This document shows positions 1-6,400 of a stretch of 8,739 nucleotides of DNA, one piece after another (position 1 is the stretch's first letter; every line of letters starts with the position of its first letter). The DNA is from JBDHDH01 sp039591615 (GTDB taxonomy: Bacteria; Gemmatimonadota; Gemmatimonadetes; Gemmatimonadales; GWC2-71-9), in assembly GCA_039591615.1 (NCBI GenBank), contig JBDHDH010000140.1, positions 1 to 8,739 on the forward strand, in the 5' to 3' direction. The notes below the pieces were generated by a model. That model was not told where the DNA came from. It saw only the letters and a program-made list of their open reading frames with translations, and ran no database searches. The position numbers were made by a program, and so were the translations under genes.

Positions 1-498
1 CTTCGCGCGGTGGTGCTCGACGCGAATGGCGACACGCTGAGCGGCCATCCCGTGTCCTGGAACGCGTGGCCCGCCGACCGGGTCGCACTCGCCGACCCAC
101 AGGACGGGAGCGCTCCGGTGCGCGAATGGGTTGGGGTGACGGGCCGGAAGGCCGGTGTCGTCTCCATCACGGCCACGAGCTTCGGCCTGTTCGATTCCGT
201 GTCGGTTCAGGTCGTCGATCCGAACGCGGCGCCCGTCGCGACCGTGGAGCTGTCGCCGGCCTCACAGACCGTCGCCGTATTCGACAGCCTCGTCATCGCC
301 GCCACACTCAAGGACGTCCAGGGGAACGTGCTCGATGATCGACTCGTGACGTGGGGCGTGAGCGACACCAGCGTGGTGCACCTGGCGCAGGGCGGGAGCT
401 CCGCCGCTCACTTCATCGCGAAAAGCGTAGGCAGTGCCATGGTGACGGCAACGAGCGAGGGGAAGAGCGGGACGGCGACGGTGACAGTGAGCCAGTAG
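1..498 (+). CDS. Ig-like (BIG2-type) domain protein, C-terminal part; 5' end outside window
   Basis: The frame is open from the left edge to a TAG stop and encodes the last 165 residues of a longer protein. A GTG at 10 is probably an internal valine, because the frame reads on upstream of it. The sequence is two bacterial Ig-like repeats. The first lacks its start and ends near residue 77 (SVQVVDPN). The second covers about residues 80-165: it opens with VATVELSPAS, has VTWGVSDTSVV in the middle, and closes with GSAMVTATSEG and a TVTVSQ strand at the C-terminus. This Gly/Thr/Val/Ser-rich pattern, with a closing 'T-x-T-V-x-V' strand, is typical of BIG2 domains in secreted or surface proteins, where they serve as spacers or adhesive modules. 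No catalytic or anchoring motif is visible, and the function of the whole protein cannot be judged. The next gene is 141 bases downstream on the same strand and need not be related. Confidence 0.8.
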   Translation, partial: LRAVVLDANGDTLSGHPVSWNAWPADRVALADPQDGSAPVREWVGVTGRKAGVVSITATSFGLFDSVSVQVVDPNAAPVATVELSPASQTVAVFDSLVIAATLKDVQGNVLDDRLVTWGVSDTSVVHLAQGGSSAAHFIAKSVGSAMVTATSEGKSGTATVTVSQ

Positions 499-536
499 AC
501 GGACAGGAGGGGGCGGCGGAAGGAACCCCGTGACCT

Positions 537-550
537 CGCTGGGCCCAGCG
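537..550. other. 14-base perfect palindrome in the intergenic region
   Basis: CGCTGGGCCCAGCG reads the same on both strands. It lies 38 bases after the stop of the Ig-like gene and about 90 bases before the radical SAM start. As RNA it could form a 5-bp stem with a GGCC loop, but no T-run follows, so it is a poor intrinsic terminator. It could be an operator-like dyad or chance in GC-rich DNA. The rest of 499-639 shows no gene and no convincing promoter; TAGCAT at 569-574 has no matching -35 element. Confidence 0.3.
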
Positions 551-639
551 GTGGAGCAACCGGCTGCCTAGCATTACCTTCATGAGCCCAGAACGTCCAG
601 CCTAGCACCCGACAGGCTCGTCTCCCACAGGACGGCTTC

Positions 640-2199
640 ATGCGAAAGCTCCGTATTGGAGTCATCGACCTCGTAGGCAACGCCCCCACCCGTAGACTCT
701 TCGGTCGCATGATGAACGGCAATCAGGCGAGCATCATGCCGCAAGCGATTGCCTCCTGGTGCGAACAGGAGGGTCATGATGTCTATTTCGTCTGTTATTC
801 GGGTCGCGGCAACGTGCTCGACGACCTCTCGACCAGTGTCGATCTGGTTTTTGTCGGAGCCTTCACGCGATCGGGGCAGCTTGCCTACGCCATCAGCAAC
901 TTCATGCGCTCGAGGGGCGTCGTGACGGTGCTTGGGGGACCGCACGCACGCAGCTACCCGCAGGATGCGTGCAAGTACTTCGACTATGTCGTTGGGTTCA
1001 CCGACCGGCAGGTCATTCGCGACATATTGCAGGATTGTTCACATCATCGTCCTCTCGGCGTGCATCGTACGGCAACACGTCAACCGATGGAGCTTCCGGG
1101 TGTACGTGAGCGATGGAAATTCATCGACATCGTGCTCGAGAAGGTGCCGTTCATCAAGATCGTCCCGATGGTCGGCAGTCTCGGCTGTCCATACACGTGC
1201 TCCTTTTGTGTCGATGCGGCGGTGCCCTATCAGCCGCTGAACTTCGATGCTCTCAAAGAGGACCTGCGGTTTCTCCTGCGGAAATTCAAGAGGCCGCGTG
1301 TCGGCTGGCACGACCCCAACTTCGGCATCCGTTTCAACGATTTTTTGGATGCTATCGAGGAGGCGGTGCCACCTGGTAGCATCGATTTCTTTGCCGAAAG
1401 CAGTCTTTCCATCCTCTCGGAACAAAACGCAAAACGGCTCAAGAGAAATGGCTTCAAGGCTGTGTTGCCAGGAATCGAGTCGTGGTACGACATGGGCAAC
1501 AAGTCCAAGACGGGAAAGAACAAGGGGATGGACAAGGTCCGTAAAGTTGCGGGCCATGTGAACATGATTCTCGAGTACATCCCCTACGTCCAGACGAACT
1601 TCGTCCTTGGTCTGGACACTGACATGGGATCCGAACCGTTTGAGCTCACGAAGCACTTCATCGATTTGGCGCCGGGGGCCTACCCAGCCCTGTCGTTTGT
1701 CACAGCGTTTGGCGAAGCCGCCCCGCTCAATCTCGAATATCAGAAGGCGGGCCGCATGTTGGGATTTCCGTTCCATTTTCTCAACTGCAACCACGTCATG
1801 AACGTGCGGCTGAACAACTATACGTGGTCGGAATTCGTTGATCGTGTGATCGATCTGAGGAGCTACGTGTTCTCACGGCGTGTGATCGCGCGTCGAGTCC
1901 GGGCTGCCAGGAACACCCCCAAGTGGCTCCGGGGGGTGAACGCTTGGCGGAGTGTGTCCTCCGAGTTTGGCAAGGTGAAGAATCACATCAGACTCCGTGA
2001 CCTGTTGACCACGGACCCCCACGTTCGCCGATATTGGGAGGGTGAAACCACCGAGATTCCGAGCTTCTATGTCGATTGGGTCAAGCGTGATCTCGGGCCC
2101 CTCTGGGACTGGCTCCCGGAGGGAGCACTGTATCACGATCCGAATGCCTATCTCAACAGCATGACGAAGGCGAAGGAGGTCACTGAAGCTCCGGCGTGA
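640..2199 (+). CDS. Radical SAM protein with cobalamin-binding-like N-terminal domain, function unknown
   Basis: This 519-residue protein has two parts. Residues 1-135 resemble the Rossmann-like B12-binding domain of methyltransferase-type radical SAM enzymes: MPQAIASWCEQEGHDV near 33, a hydrophobic DLVFVGAF strand near 68, and LGGPHARSYP at 98-107. The DxHxxG motif that supplies a cobalt ligand in His-on proteins is not seen. The radical SAM core begins around 172. Its CxxxCxxC cluster motif is C183, C187 and C190 (GCPYTCSFC), the site of the 4Fe-4S cluster that cleaves S-adenosylmethionine. Later strands include WHDPNFGIRF near 223, DFFAESSLS near 249 and LPGIESW near 276. The Arg/Trp-rich region after about residue 400 is not recognised. 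AGGA at 629-632 lies seven bases before the ATG and supports this start. The substrate is unknown; neighbours suggest glycan metabolism only by proximity. The family is clear, but cobalamin use is inferred. Confidence 0.85.
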   Translation: MRKLRIGVIDLVGNAPTRRLFGRMMNGNQASIMPQAIASWCEQEGHDVYFVCYSGRGNVLDDLSTSVDLVFVGAFTRSGQLAYAISNFMRSRGVVTVLGGPHARSYPQDACKYFDYVVGFTDRQVIRDILQDCSHHRPLGVHRTATRQPMELPGVRERWKFIDIVLEKVPFIKIVPMVGSLGCPYTCSFCVDAAVPYQPLNFDALKEDLRFLLRKFKRPRVGWHDPNFGIRFNDFLDAIEEAVPPGSIDFFAESSLSILSEQNAKRLKRNGFKAVLPGIESWYDMGNKSKTGKNKGMDKVRKVAGHVNMILEYIPYVQTNFVLGLDTDMGSEPFELTKHFIDLAPGAYPALSFVTAFGEAAPLNLEYQKAGRMLGFPFHFLNCNHVMNVRLNNYTWSEFVDRVIDLRSYVFSRRVIARRVRAARNTPKWLRGVNAWRSVSSEFGKVKNHIRLRDLLTTDPHVRRYWEGETTEIPSFYVDWVKRDLGPLWDWLPEGALYHDPNAYLNSMTKAKEVTEAPA

Positions 2200-2214
2200 A
2201 TCGGCTGAGCCGAT
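2200..2214 (+). other. Small perfect hairpin directly after the radical SAM stop codon
   Basis: ATCGGC-TGA-GCCGAT forms a 6-bp stem with a 3-base loop, starting on the base after the TGA stop. No T-run follows, so it is not a classic intrinsic terminator. It could protect the 3' end of the message or pause transcription before the downstream glycosidase genes. The symmetry is certain; any function is a guess. Confidence 0.3.
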
Positions 2215-2226
2215 GCGGTGGTCGGA

Positions 2227-2275
2227 TTGCTCAGCGTGGCCGGTGCATCTACTACATATGGAATACCGATTGACA
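2227..2275 (+). promoter_or_regulatory. Possible weak promoter region ahead of the GH3 gene
   Basis: This is the AT-richest patch in the 129-base gap. TTGCTC at 2227-2232 and TACTAC at 2250-2255 are 17 bases apart and loosely match -35 and -10 elements. A better -35-like TTGACA lies at 2270-2275, but nothing resembling a -10 box follows at 16-18 bases. If a promoter exists here, the GH3 and GH29 genes would be expressed separately from the radical SAM gene. The evidence is weak. Confidence 0.22.
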
Positions 2276-2317
2276 TACCTTCCGAGGCCGATCGGTTCGA
2301 CAAGAGTACGAGACCTT

Positions 2318-2321
2318 GGAG
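2318..2321 (+). promoter_or_regulatory. Ribosome binding site that decides the GH3 start
   Basis: GGAG lies seven bases before the ATG at 2329. The frame is also open from a GTG at 2218, but that start would put 37 unconserved residues in front of a signal peptide, which would prevent normal export. The site therefore favours the inner ATG. Confidence 0.7.
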
Positions 2322-2328
2322 CCCACCA

Positions 2329-4530
2329 ATGAGACTGTGCCGTGAAGCAAGCCGATTCATGATCATCCTGCTGTTGGCGTCGAGCCTTCCCGGAGCCGCC
2401 AGCTCGCAAACCCGCGCCATCGATCAACGCGTAGACGACCTGCTTTCCCGCATGACGCTCGACGAGAAGGTGGGCCAGTTGGCGCAATACAGCGATTTCA
2501 ACGACGACAGGGCTACGGCTATCAGAGAGGGCAGGGTCGGCTCCCTCCTGAACGTGACCGGCGCAGAGAACACGAACCGGGTTCAGCGCATCGCCGTAGA
2601 GGAATCCCGCCTCGGCATCCCGCTATTGTTTGGACTCGACGTGATCCACGGATACCGTACCATCTTCCCCATTCCGCTGGCCACCGCGTCGAGTTGGGAT
2701 CCCGATTTGGTGACCACCATCGAGGCAATTGCTGCGAGGGAGGCCCGTGCCTCCGGCGTCCATTGGACATTCGCCCCGATGGTCGATATCGCCAGAGATC
2801 CCCGCTGGGGGCGGATCTCGGAGGGAGCGGGTGAGGACCCCTACCTCGGCTCGGTGATGGCCGCTGCGCGCGTGAGGGGATTTCAGGGTGGCGACGTCGC
2901 CTCTCCCGACCACATCATCGCCTGCCTCAAACACTACGTCGCCTACGGCGCGCCGGTCGGGGGACGGGATTACAACTCGGTCGATATGTCCGAGCGAAGC
3001 TTGCGGGAGATCTACCTGCCTCCGTTCAAGGCGGGGGTCGATGCGGGGGCCGCGAGCGTCATGAGCGCGTTCAACCTGCTGAACGGTGTGCCGACGACCG
3101 CGAACACGTTCACGATCAACGGCGTCCTGCGGGGCGAATGGGATTTCGATGGATTCATCGTGAGCGATTGGAACTCGGTGGGTGAGCTCGTCGAGCACGG
3201 GTACGCGGCCGATGGACGGGACGCCGCCCGCCTGGCGCTCAACGCCACCATCGACATGGACATGATGGGCGGTATCTACGCGGGTCAGCTCGCGGACCTC
3301 GTTCGGGCCAACGTCATACCGGAGAAGACGCTGGACGAGTCGGTCCGCAGAGTGCTGCGCGCAAAGTTCATGTTGGGGTTGTTCGAAAATCCATACGCGG
3401 ATCCCGAAACCGAGACGGCCGTCATTCTCCGTGACGATCACGTTGCCGCGGCGCGGGACGCGGCCCGGAAGTCCATGGTGCTGCTCAAGAATGACGGGGC
3501 ACTCCTCCCTCTCTCGGACGACATCAGCTCCATCGCCGTGATCGGTCCGCTGGCAGACAATCAGGCAGATCTCTTGGGGTCATGGCACGCACGAGGTCGA
3601 CCGGAGGACGTGGTGACCGTGCTCGTGGGTATTCGGCGTCGCGCTGCGCCTACCGCCACCATCACCTACGCTCGAGGCTCGACCATCACCGGGTCGGAAA
3701 GAGATGGATTTGCTGAAGCAGTGGAAGTTGCGCGCAAGGCCGACGTGGCGATTGTCGTTGTCGGCGAACACGAGGGGGAAACGGGAGAGGCTGCTTCGCG
3801 CACCGCGGTCGATCTGCCCGGTGTGCAGCGAGATTTGATCGAGGCGGTCCACGGGAGCGGTACGCCGATCGTGGCGGTCATCATGAGCGGTCGGCCGCTC
3901 GCCGTTCCCTGGCTCGCAGACAACGTGCCCGCCATCCTTCAGACCTGGCATCCCGGCATTCAGGGCGGCAACGCCCTGGCGGATGTGCTCTGGGGAGAGT
4001 TCAACCCCAGTGGCAAGCTGACGGTTTCGTTCCCGCGTACGGGCGGCCAGATCCCCATCTACTACAGCCGGGACAATACGGGACGTCCACGAACCGATTC
4101 CAAGTTTACCTCCAAGTACCTCGACTCCCCCAATACGCCGCTGTATCCGTTCGGCCATGGACTGAGCTACACCACATTCGAGTATGGCGATCTCGTGCTG
4201 AGCGCCGACACGATCTCACAGGATGGGACGATATCGGTGAGCGCACTAATGAGGAACGCGGGAGATGTCGCGGGGGCGGAAGTAGTCCAACTCTACATCC
4301 GCGACCTCGTGGCCAGCGTGGTCCGACCCGTCAAGGAACTCAAGGGCTTCACCAAGGTCTACCTGGAGCCGGGCGAACGGGAAAGCGTTCGGTTCACTCT
4401 CGGTCCGCACGACCTCGGATTCTACAACCAGGACATGCAGTGGGTGGTCGAGCCAGGTGTGTTCCAGGTGTGGATCGGCTGGAGTTCGGAAGAGGGATCG
4501 GATGGCAGCTTTGTAGTCAGTGGGAACTAG
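2329..4530 (+). CDS. Secreted glycoside hydrolase family 3 beta-glucosidase-like enzyme
   Basis: This 733-residue exported enzyme should remove beta-linked glucose or similar sugars from the non-reducing ends of oligosaccharides, with retention of configuration. Residues 1-27 form a signal peptide: Arg-containing start, hydrophobic FMIILLLASSL, then small residues. The GH3 N-terminal barrel follows, with MTLDEKVGQ at 42-50, RDPRWGR at 156-162, GEDPYLG at 168-174 and KHYVAYG at 201-207. The nucleophile is Asp280 in the SDW motif. The C-terminal alpha/beta domain starts near 375 with VLLKNDGALLPL. Its likely acid/base is Glu487 in GEAASR; this is assigned by family pattern only. Residues 640-730 form the fibronectin III-like domain common in BglX-type enzymes, including ELKGF at 670. 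Length and domain order are normal and no key residue is missing. The GH29 gene follows after 56 bases, so cotranscription is likely. Exact specificity (glucosidase or xylosidase) cannot be read from sequence. Confidence 0.93.
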   Translation: MRLCREASRFMIILLLASSLPGAASSQTRAIDQRVDDLLSRMTLDEKVGQLAQYSDFNDDRATAIREGRVGSLLNVTGAENTNRVQRIAVEESRLGIPLLFGLDVIHGYRTIFPIPLATASSWDPDLVTTIEAIAAREARASGVHWTFAPMVDIARDPRWGRISEGAGEDPYLGSVMAAARVRGFQGGDVASPDHIIACLKHYVAYGAPVGGRDYNSVDMSERSLREIYLPPFKAGVDAGAASVMSAFNLLNGVPTTANTFTINGVLRGEWDFDGFIVSDWNSVGELVEHGYAADGRDAARLALNATIDMDMMGGIYAGQLADLVRANVIPEKTLDESVRRVLRAKFMLGLFENPYADPETETAVILRDDHVAAARDAARKSMVLLKNDGALLPLSDDISSIAVIGPLADNQADLLGSWHARGRPEDVVTVLVGIRRRAAPTATITYARGSTITGSERDGFAEAVEVARKADVAIVVVGEHEGETGEAASRTAVDLPGVQRDLIEAVHGSGTPIVAVIMSGRPLAVPWLADNVPAILQTWHPGIQGGNALADVLWGEFNPSGKLTVSFPRTGGQIPIYYSRDNTGRPRTDSKFTSKYLDSPNTPLYPFGHGLSYTTFEYGDLVLSADTISQDGTISVSALMRNAGDVAGAEVVQLYIRDLVASVVRPVKELKGFTKVYLEPGERESVRFTLGPHDLGFYNQDMQWVVEPGVFQVWIGWSSEEGSDGSFVVSGN

Positions 4531-4577
4531 CGGCGTCGGCGGGTACGCTTCCGGTCTGCAGATGATCACGAACTTTC

Positions 4578-4582
4578 GGAGG
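4578..4582 (+). promoter_or_regulatory. Ribosome binding site supporting a GTG start for the GH29 gene
   Basis: GGAGG ends four bases before the GTG at 4587. No in-frame ATG lies at a suitable distance, and the GTG places a signal peptide at the very N-terminus, so the GTG start is well supported. Confidence 0.7.
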
Positions 4583-4586
4583 ACAC

Positions 4587-5894
4587 GTGCGCCTCATACG
4601 AGCGACGACGCTTCTGCTCCTGTTTCCCACCTCGCTACTCGCGCAGGGTACCCTGGCACCGTCCGCCGCCAACCTGGACGCGCGGGAGTGGTTCCAGGAT
4701 GCCAAGTTCGGCATGTTCATCCATTGGGGCATCTCCGCTCTACTGATGGACGGCGAGTGGGTCATGGAGAACCGCGGGATCGACATCGCCGAGTATGAGC
4801 GGATCGCGGCAAACTTCGACGCGCGGAATTTCGATGCGGACGCGTGGGTCACGCTCGCCCGCAGCGCTGGCGCACGCTACATCACCCTCATCACGAAACA
4901 TCACGATGGCTTTGCCCTGTTTGATTCGGACGTCACCGATTGGGATGTCATGGATCGAACACCTTTCGGGCGCGACATCGTGCGGGAGATGGCAGAGGCG
5001 TGCCGACGCCAGGGGTTGCGGTTGTTCGTGTACTACTCGCAACTCGATTGGCACCATCCGGACTACTTCCCACGTGGCCGGACCGGCCATCGGACCGGTC
5101 GGCCCGAGGGCGGGACCTGGGATCGCTACCTGGAGTTCATGGACGCTCAGCTGCGTGAGTTGTTCTCCAACTATGGTCCGCTCGGCGGCGTGTGGTTCGA
5201 TGGGATGTGGGACCGCCCCGACGCCGACTGGCACCTGGCGCGGACTTACCAGATGATCCACGAGCTGCAACCCGCAGCGCTCATCGTTCCGAACCACCAC
5301 CAGGATCCGCTCCCGGGTGAGGACGTGCAGACCTTCGAGAAGGACCTGCCCGGGGGCAATACGGCCGGCTGGAACCGTGCGGCTGTGTCCACCGACATCC
5401 CGCTCGAGACATCGGAGACAATCAGTGATTCGTGGGGATTCCGAATCACCGATGGACATTTCAAGTCCGTACCGTCGTTGGTTCGTATGCTCGTCGAGGC
5501 TGCTGGGCGCAACGCCAACTTGCTGCTGAATGTGGGACCTATGCCCGACGGAGCCATCCACCCCGAGCATGCGGGGCGGTTACGTGGCGTCGGGGCGTGG
5601 CTCGAGCAGTATGGCTCCAGTATCTACGGCACACGAGGCGGACCGATTGCGCCCAGGCCCTGGGGCGTCACGACGCAGCGCGGCGACACGGTATTCGTGC
5701 ACGTGCTGGACTGGGCCGATCCCGAACTGTCGCTTCCCCCTCTCCCACGGAACGTGCGGCGCGCCCGGCTCCTTTCCAACGGAGCGCCAGTGGATTTCCG
5801 CGCCAGTGGCGGCGGACTCATGCTGCGCCTTCCGCCACGGAACGTAGAGACCATCGACCAGGTCATTCAGCTCGAGCTTGCACCTCTGCCATGA
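4587..5894 (+). CDS. Secreted GH29 alpha-L-fucosidase
   Basis: This 435-residue exported enzyme should hydrolyse terminal alpha-L-fucose from glycans with retention of configuration. Residues 1-19 form a signal peptide with a Leu-rich core and probable cleavage after SLLA, before QGTL. GH29 barrel motifs follow in order: WFQDAKFGMFIHWG at 35-48, KHHDGFALFDS at 104-114, and VYYSQLDWHHPDY at 148-160. GGVWFDGMWD at 200-209 carries the likely nucleophile Asp205. Glu274, in LETSETISDSWGF, is the most likely acid/base by family pattern, although this position varies among GH29 enzymes. NLLLNVGPMPDG at 311-322 closes the barrel. Residues 345-430 are a small beta-sandwich; there is no extra carbohydrate-binding module. 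The start is GTG. The gene lies 56 bases after the GH3 gene on the same strand, suggesting joint action on fucosylated beta-glycans such as fucosylated xyloglucan or host-type glycans; that substrate is an inference. Confidence 0.94.
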   Translation: MRLIRATTLLLLFPTSLLAQGTLAPSAANLDAREWFQDAKFGMFIHWGISALLMDGEWVMENRGIDIAEYERIAANFDARNFDADAWVTLARSAGARYITLITKHHDGFALFDSDVTDWDVMDRTPFGRDIVREMAEACRRQGLRLFVYYSQLDWHHPDYFPRGRTGHRTGRPEGGTWDRYLEFMDAQLRELFSNYGPLGGVWFDGMWDRPDADWHLARTYQMIHELQPAALIVPNHHQDPLPGEDVQTFEKDLPGGNTAGWNRAAVSTDIPLETSETISDSWGFRITDGHFKSVPSLVRMLVEAAGRNANLLLNVGPMPDGAIHPEHAGRLRGVGAWLEQYGSSIYGTRGGPIAPRPWGVTTQRGDTVFVHVLDWADPELSLPPLPRNVRRARLLSNGAPVDFRASGGGLMLRLPPRNVETIDQVIQLELAPLP

Positions 5895-5959
5895 GGGTGC
5901 ACGGCCGTCAGGCACACTGAGGTTCGAACGGACTGTTTGCAGTCTTGAGTGAGCTGGAG

Positions 5960-6397
5960 CTACGGCTCTGGATCGATCAGGTCGAAGGCCATGATCAGAC
6001 GGCTCTGGGTCCCGCTGGTCACGAGGACGAATCGTTGTCCGTCCGGGTGAATGTCGTATTCCGTGTGCTGCCCGACCATGTAATTGGGAAAGTGAAACAG
6101 CACCTCGTGTCGCCCGACCGTGACGTCGTCACCGATTGTCAGCTGATGCGCGATCAGTTGTCCTTGCGGGTTCCAGTAGAAGAGCTCTTGCCCATCGGGT
6201 CCTCAGATTGGATCGCGCGCACCTCTCGTGGAAATCAGCCGCTTTTTCCCTGGTTGCGGGAAGGTCTGAACGTAGACTTCGAATCGACCGGACTCGTTGG
6301 ATTACCACCGACCATCGTGCGGGCCAATGGTCGTCCGCCCGTTGCGCACCTCGGCCGCTGGGGGTTGATCTACAAGAGGTAGGCGCCACAGCGCGCC
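5960..6397 (-). pseudogene. Decayed C-terminal remnant of a PD40/TolB-type beta-propeller protein
   Basis: Read on the minus strand, one frame gives 145 codons and a final TAG that match the C-terminal pattern of PD40 propellers, often found at the ends of bacterial Ser/Thr kinases or TolB-like proteins. In order it reads LWRLPL, GPHDGRW, SNESGRFEVYVQTFPQPG, KKRLISTRGARDPI, DGQELFYWNPQG, YDIHPDGQRFVLV, then IDPEP and stop. Two stops interrupt it without a frame change. TGA at 6203-6205 replaces the usual Trp after DPI. TAA at 6302-6304 falls where IAY-type residues normally join GRW to SNESG, so a few codons also seem lost. The kinase or N-terminal part is missing: upstream the same frame meets the glycosyltransferase stop at 6401-6403. 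The remnant appears to have been truncated near 6395-6400 by rearrangement and is no longer expressed as a protein. An opposite-strand frame here is only its shadow. Bases 5895-5959 hold nothing recognisable. Confidence 0.82.
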
Positions 6398-6400
6398 CGG

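Noticed and set aside
1039..1794. Minus-strand open frame of 251 codons
   Set aside because: Antisense to the radical SAM gene; GC-rich third positions often keep the opposite strand open. No recognisable motif.
2623..3441. Minus-strand open frame of 272 codons
   Set aside because: Antisense to the GH3 catalytic domain; Arg/His/Asp-rich translation of the shadow type.
5072..5106. Repeated GGACCGG units and inverted GGCCG/CGGCC within the GH29 gene
   Set aside because: They encode the RGRTG-type loop that is common in bacterial GH29 enzymes, so coding constraint explains them.
4740..5570. Minus-strand open frame of 276 codons
   Set aside because: Antisense to the GH29 gene, with no motif of its own.
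5931..5944. Possible terminator GACTG-TTTG-CAGTC after the GH29 gene
   Set aside because: The stem is only 5 bp and no T-run follows, so it is too weak to call.
5945..6382. Plus-strand open frame of 145 codons between the GH29 and glycosyltransferase genes
   Set aside because: It is antisense to the propeller remnant on the minus strand, which shows clear family motifs; the plus-strand translation resembles nothing known and has no good ribosome binding site.
6382..6397. GC-rich hairpin GGCGC-6 bases-GCGCC just downstream of the glycosyltransferase stop
   Set aside because: Short stem, no T-run on the minus strand, and such pairs are expected by chance in GC-rich DNA.
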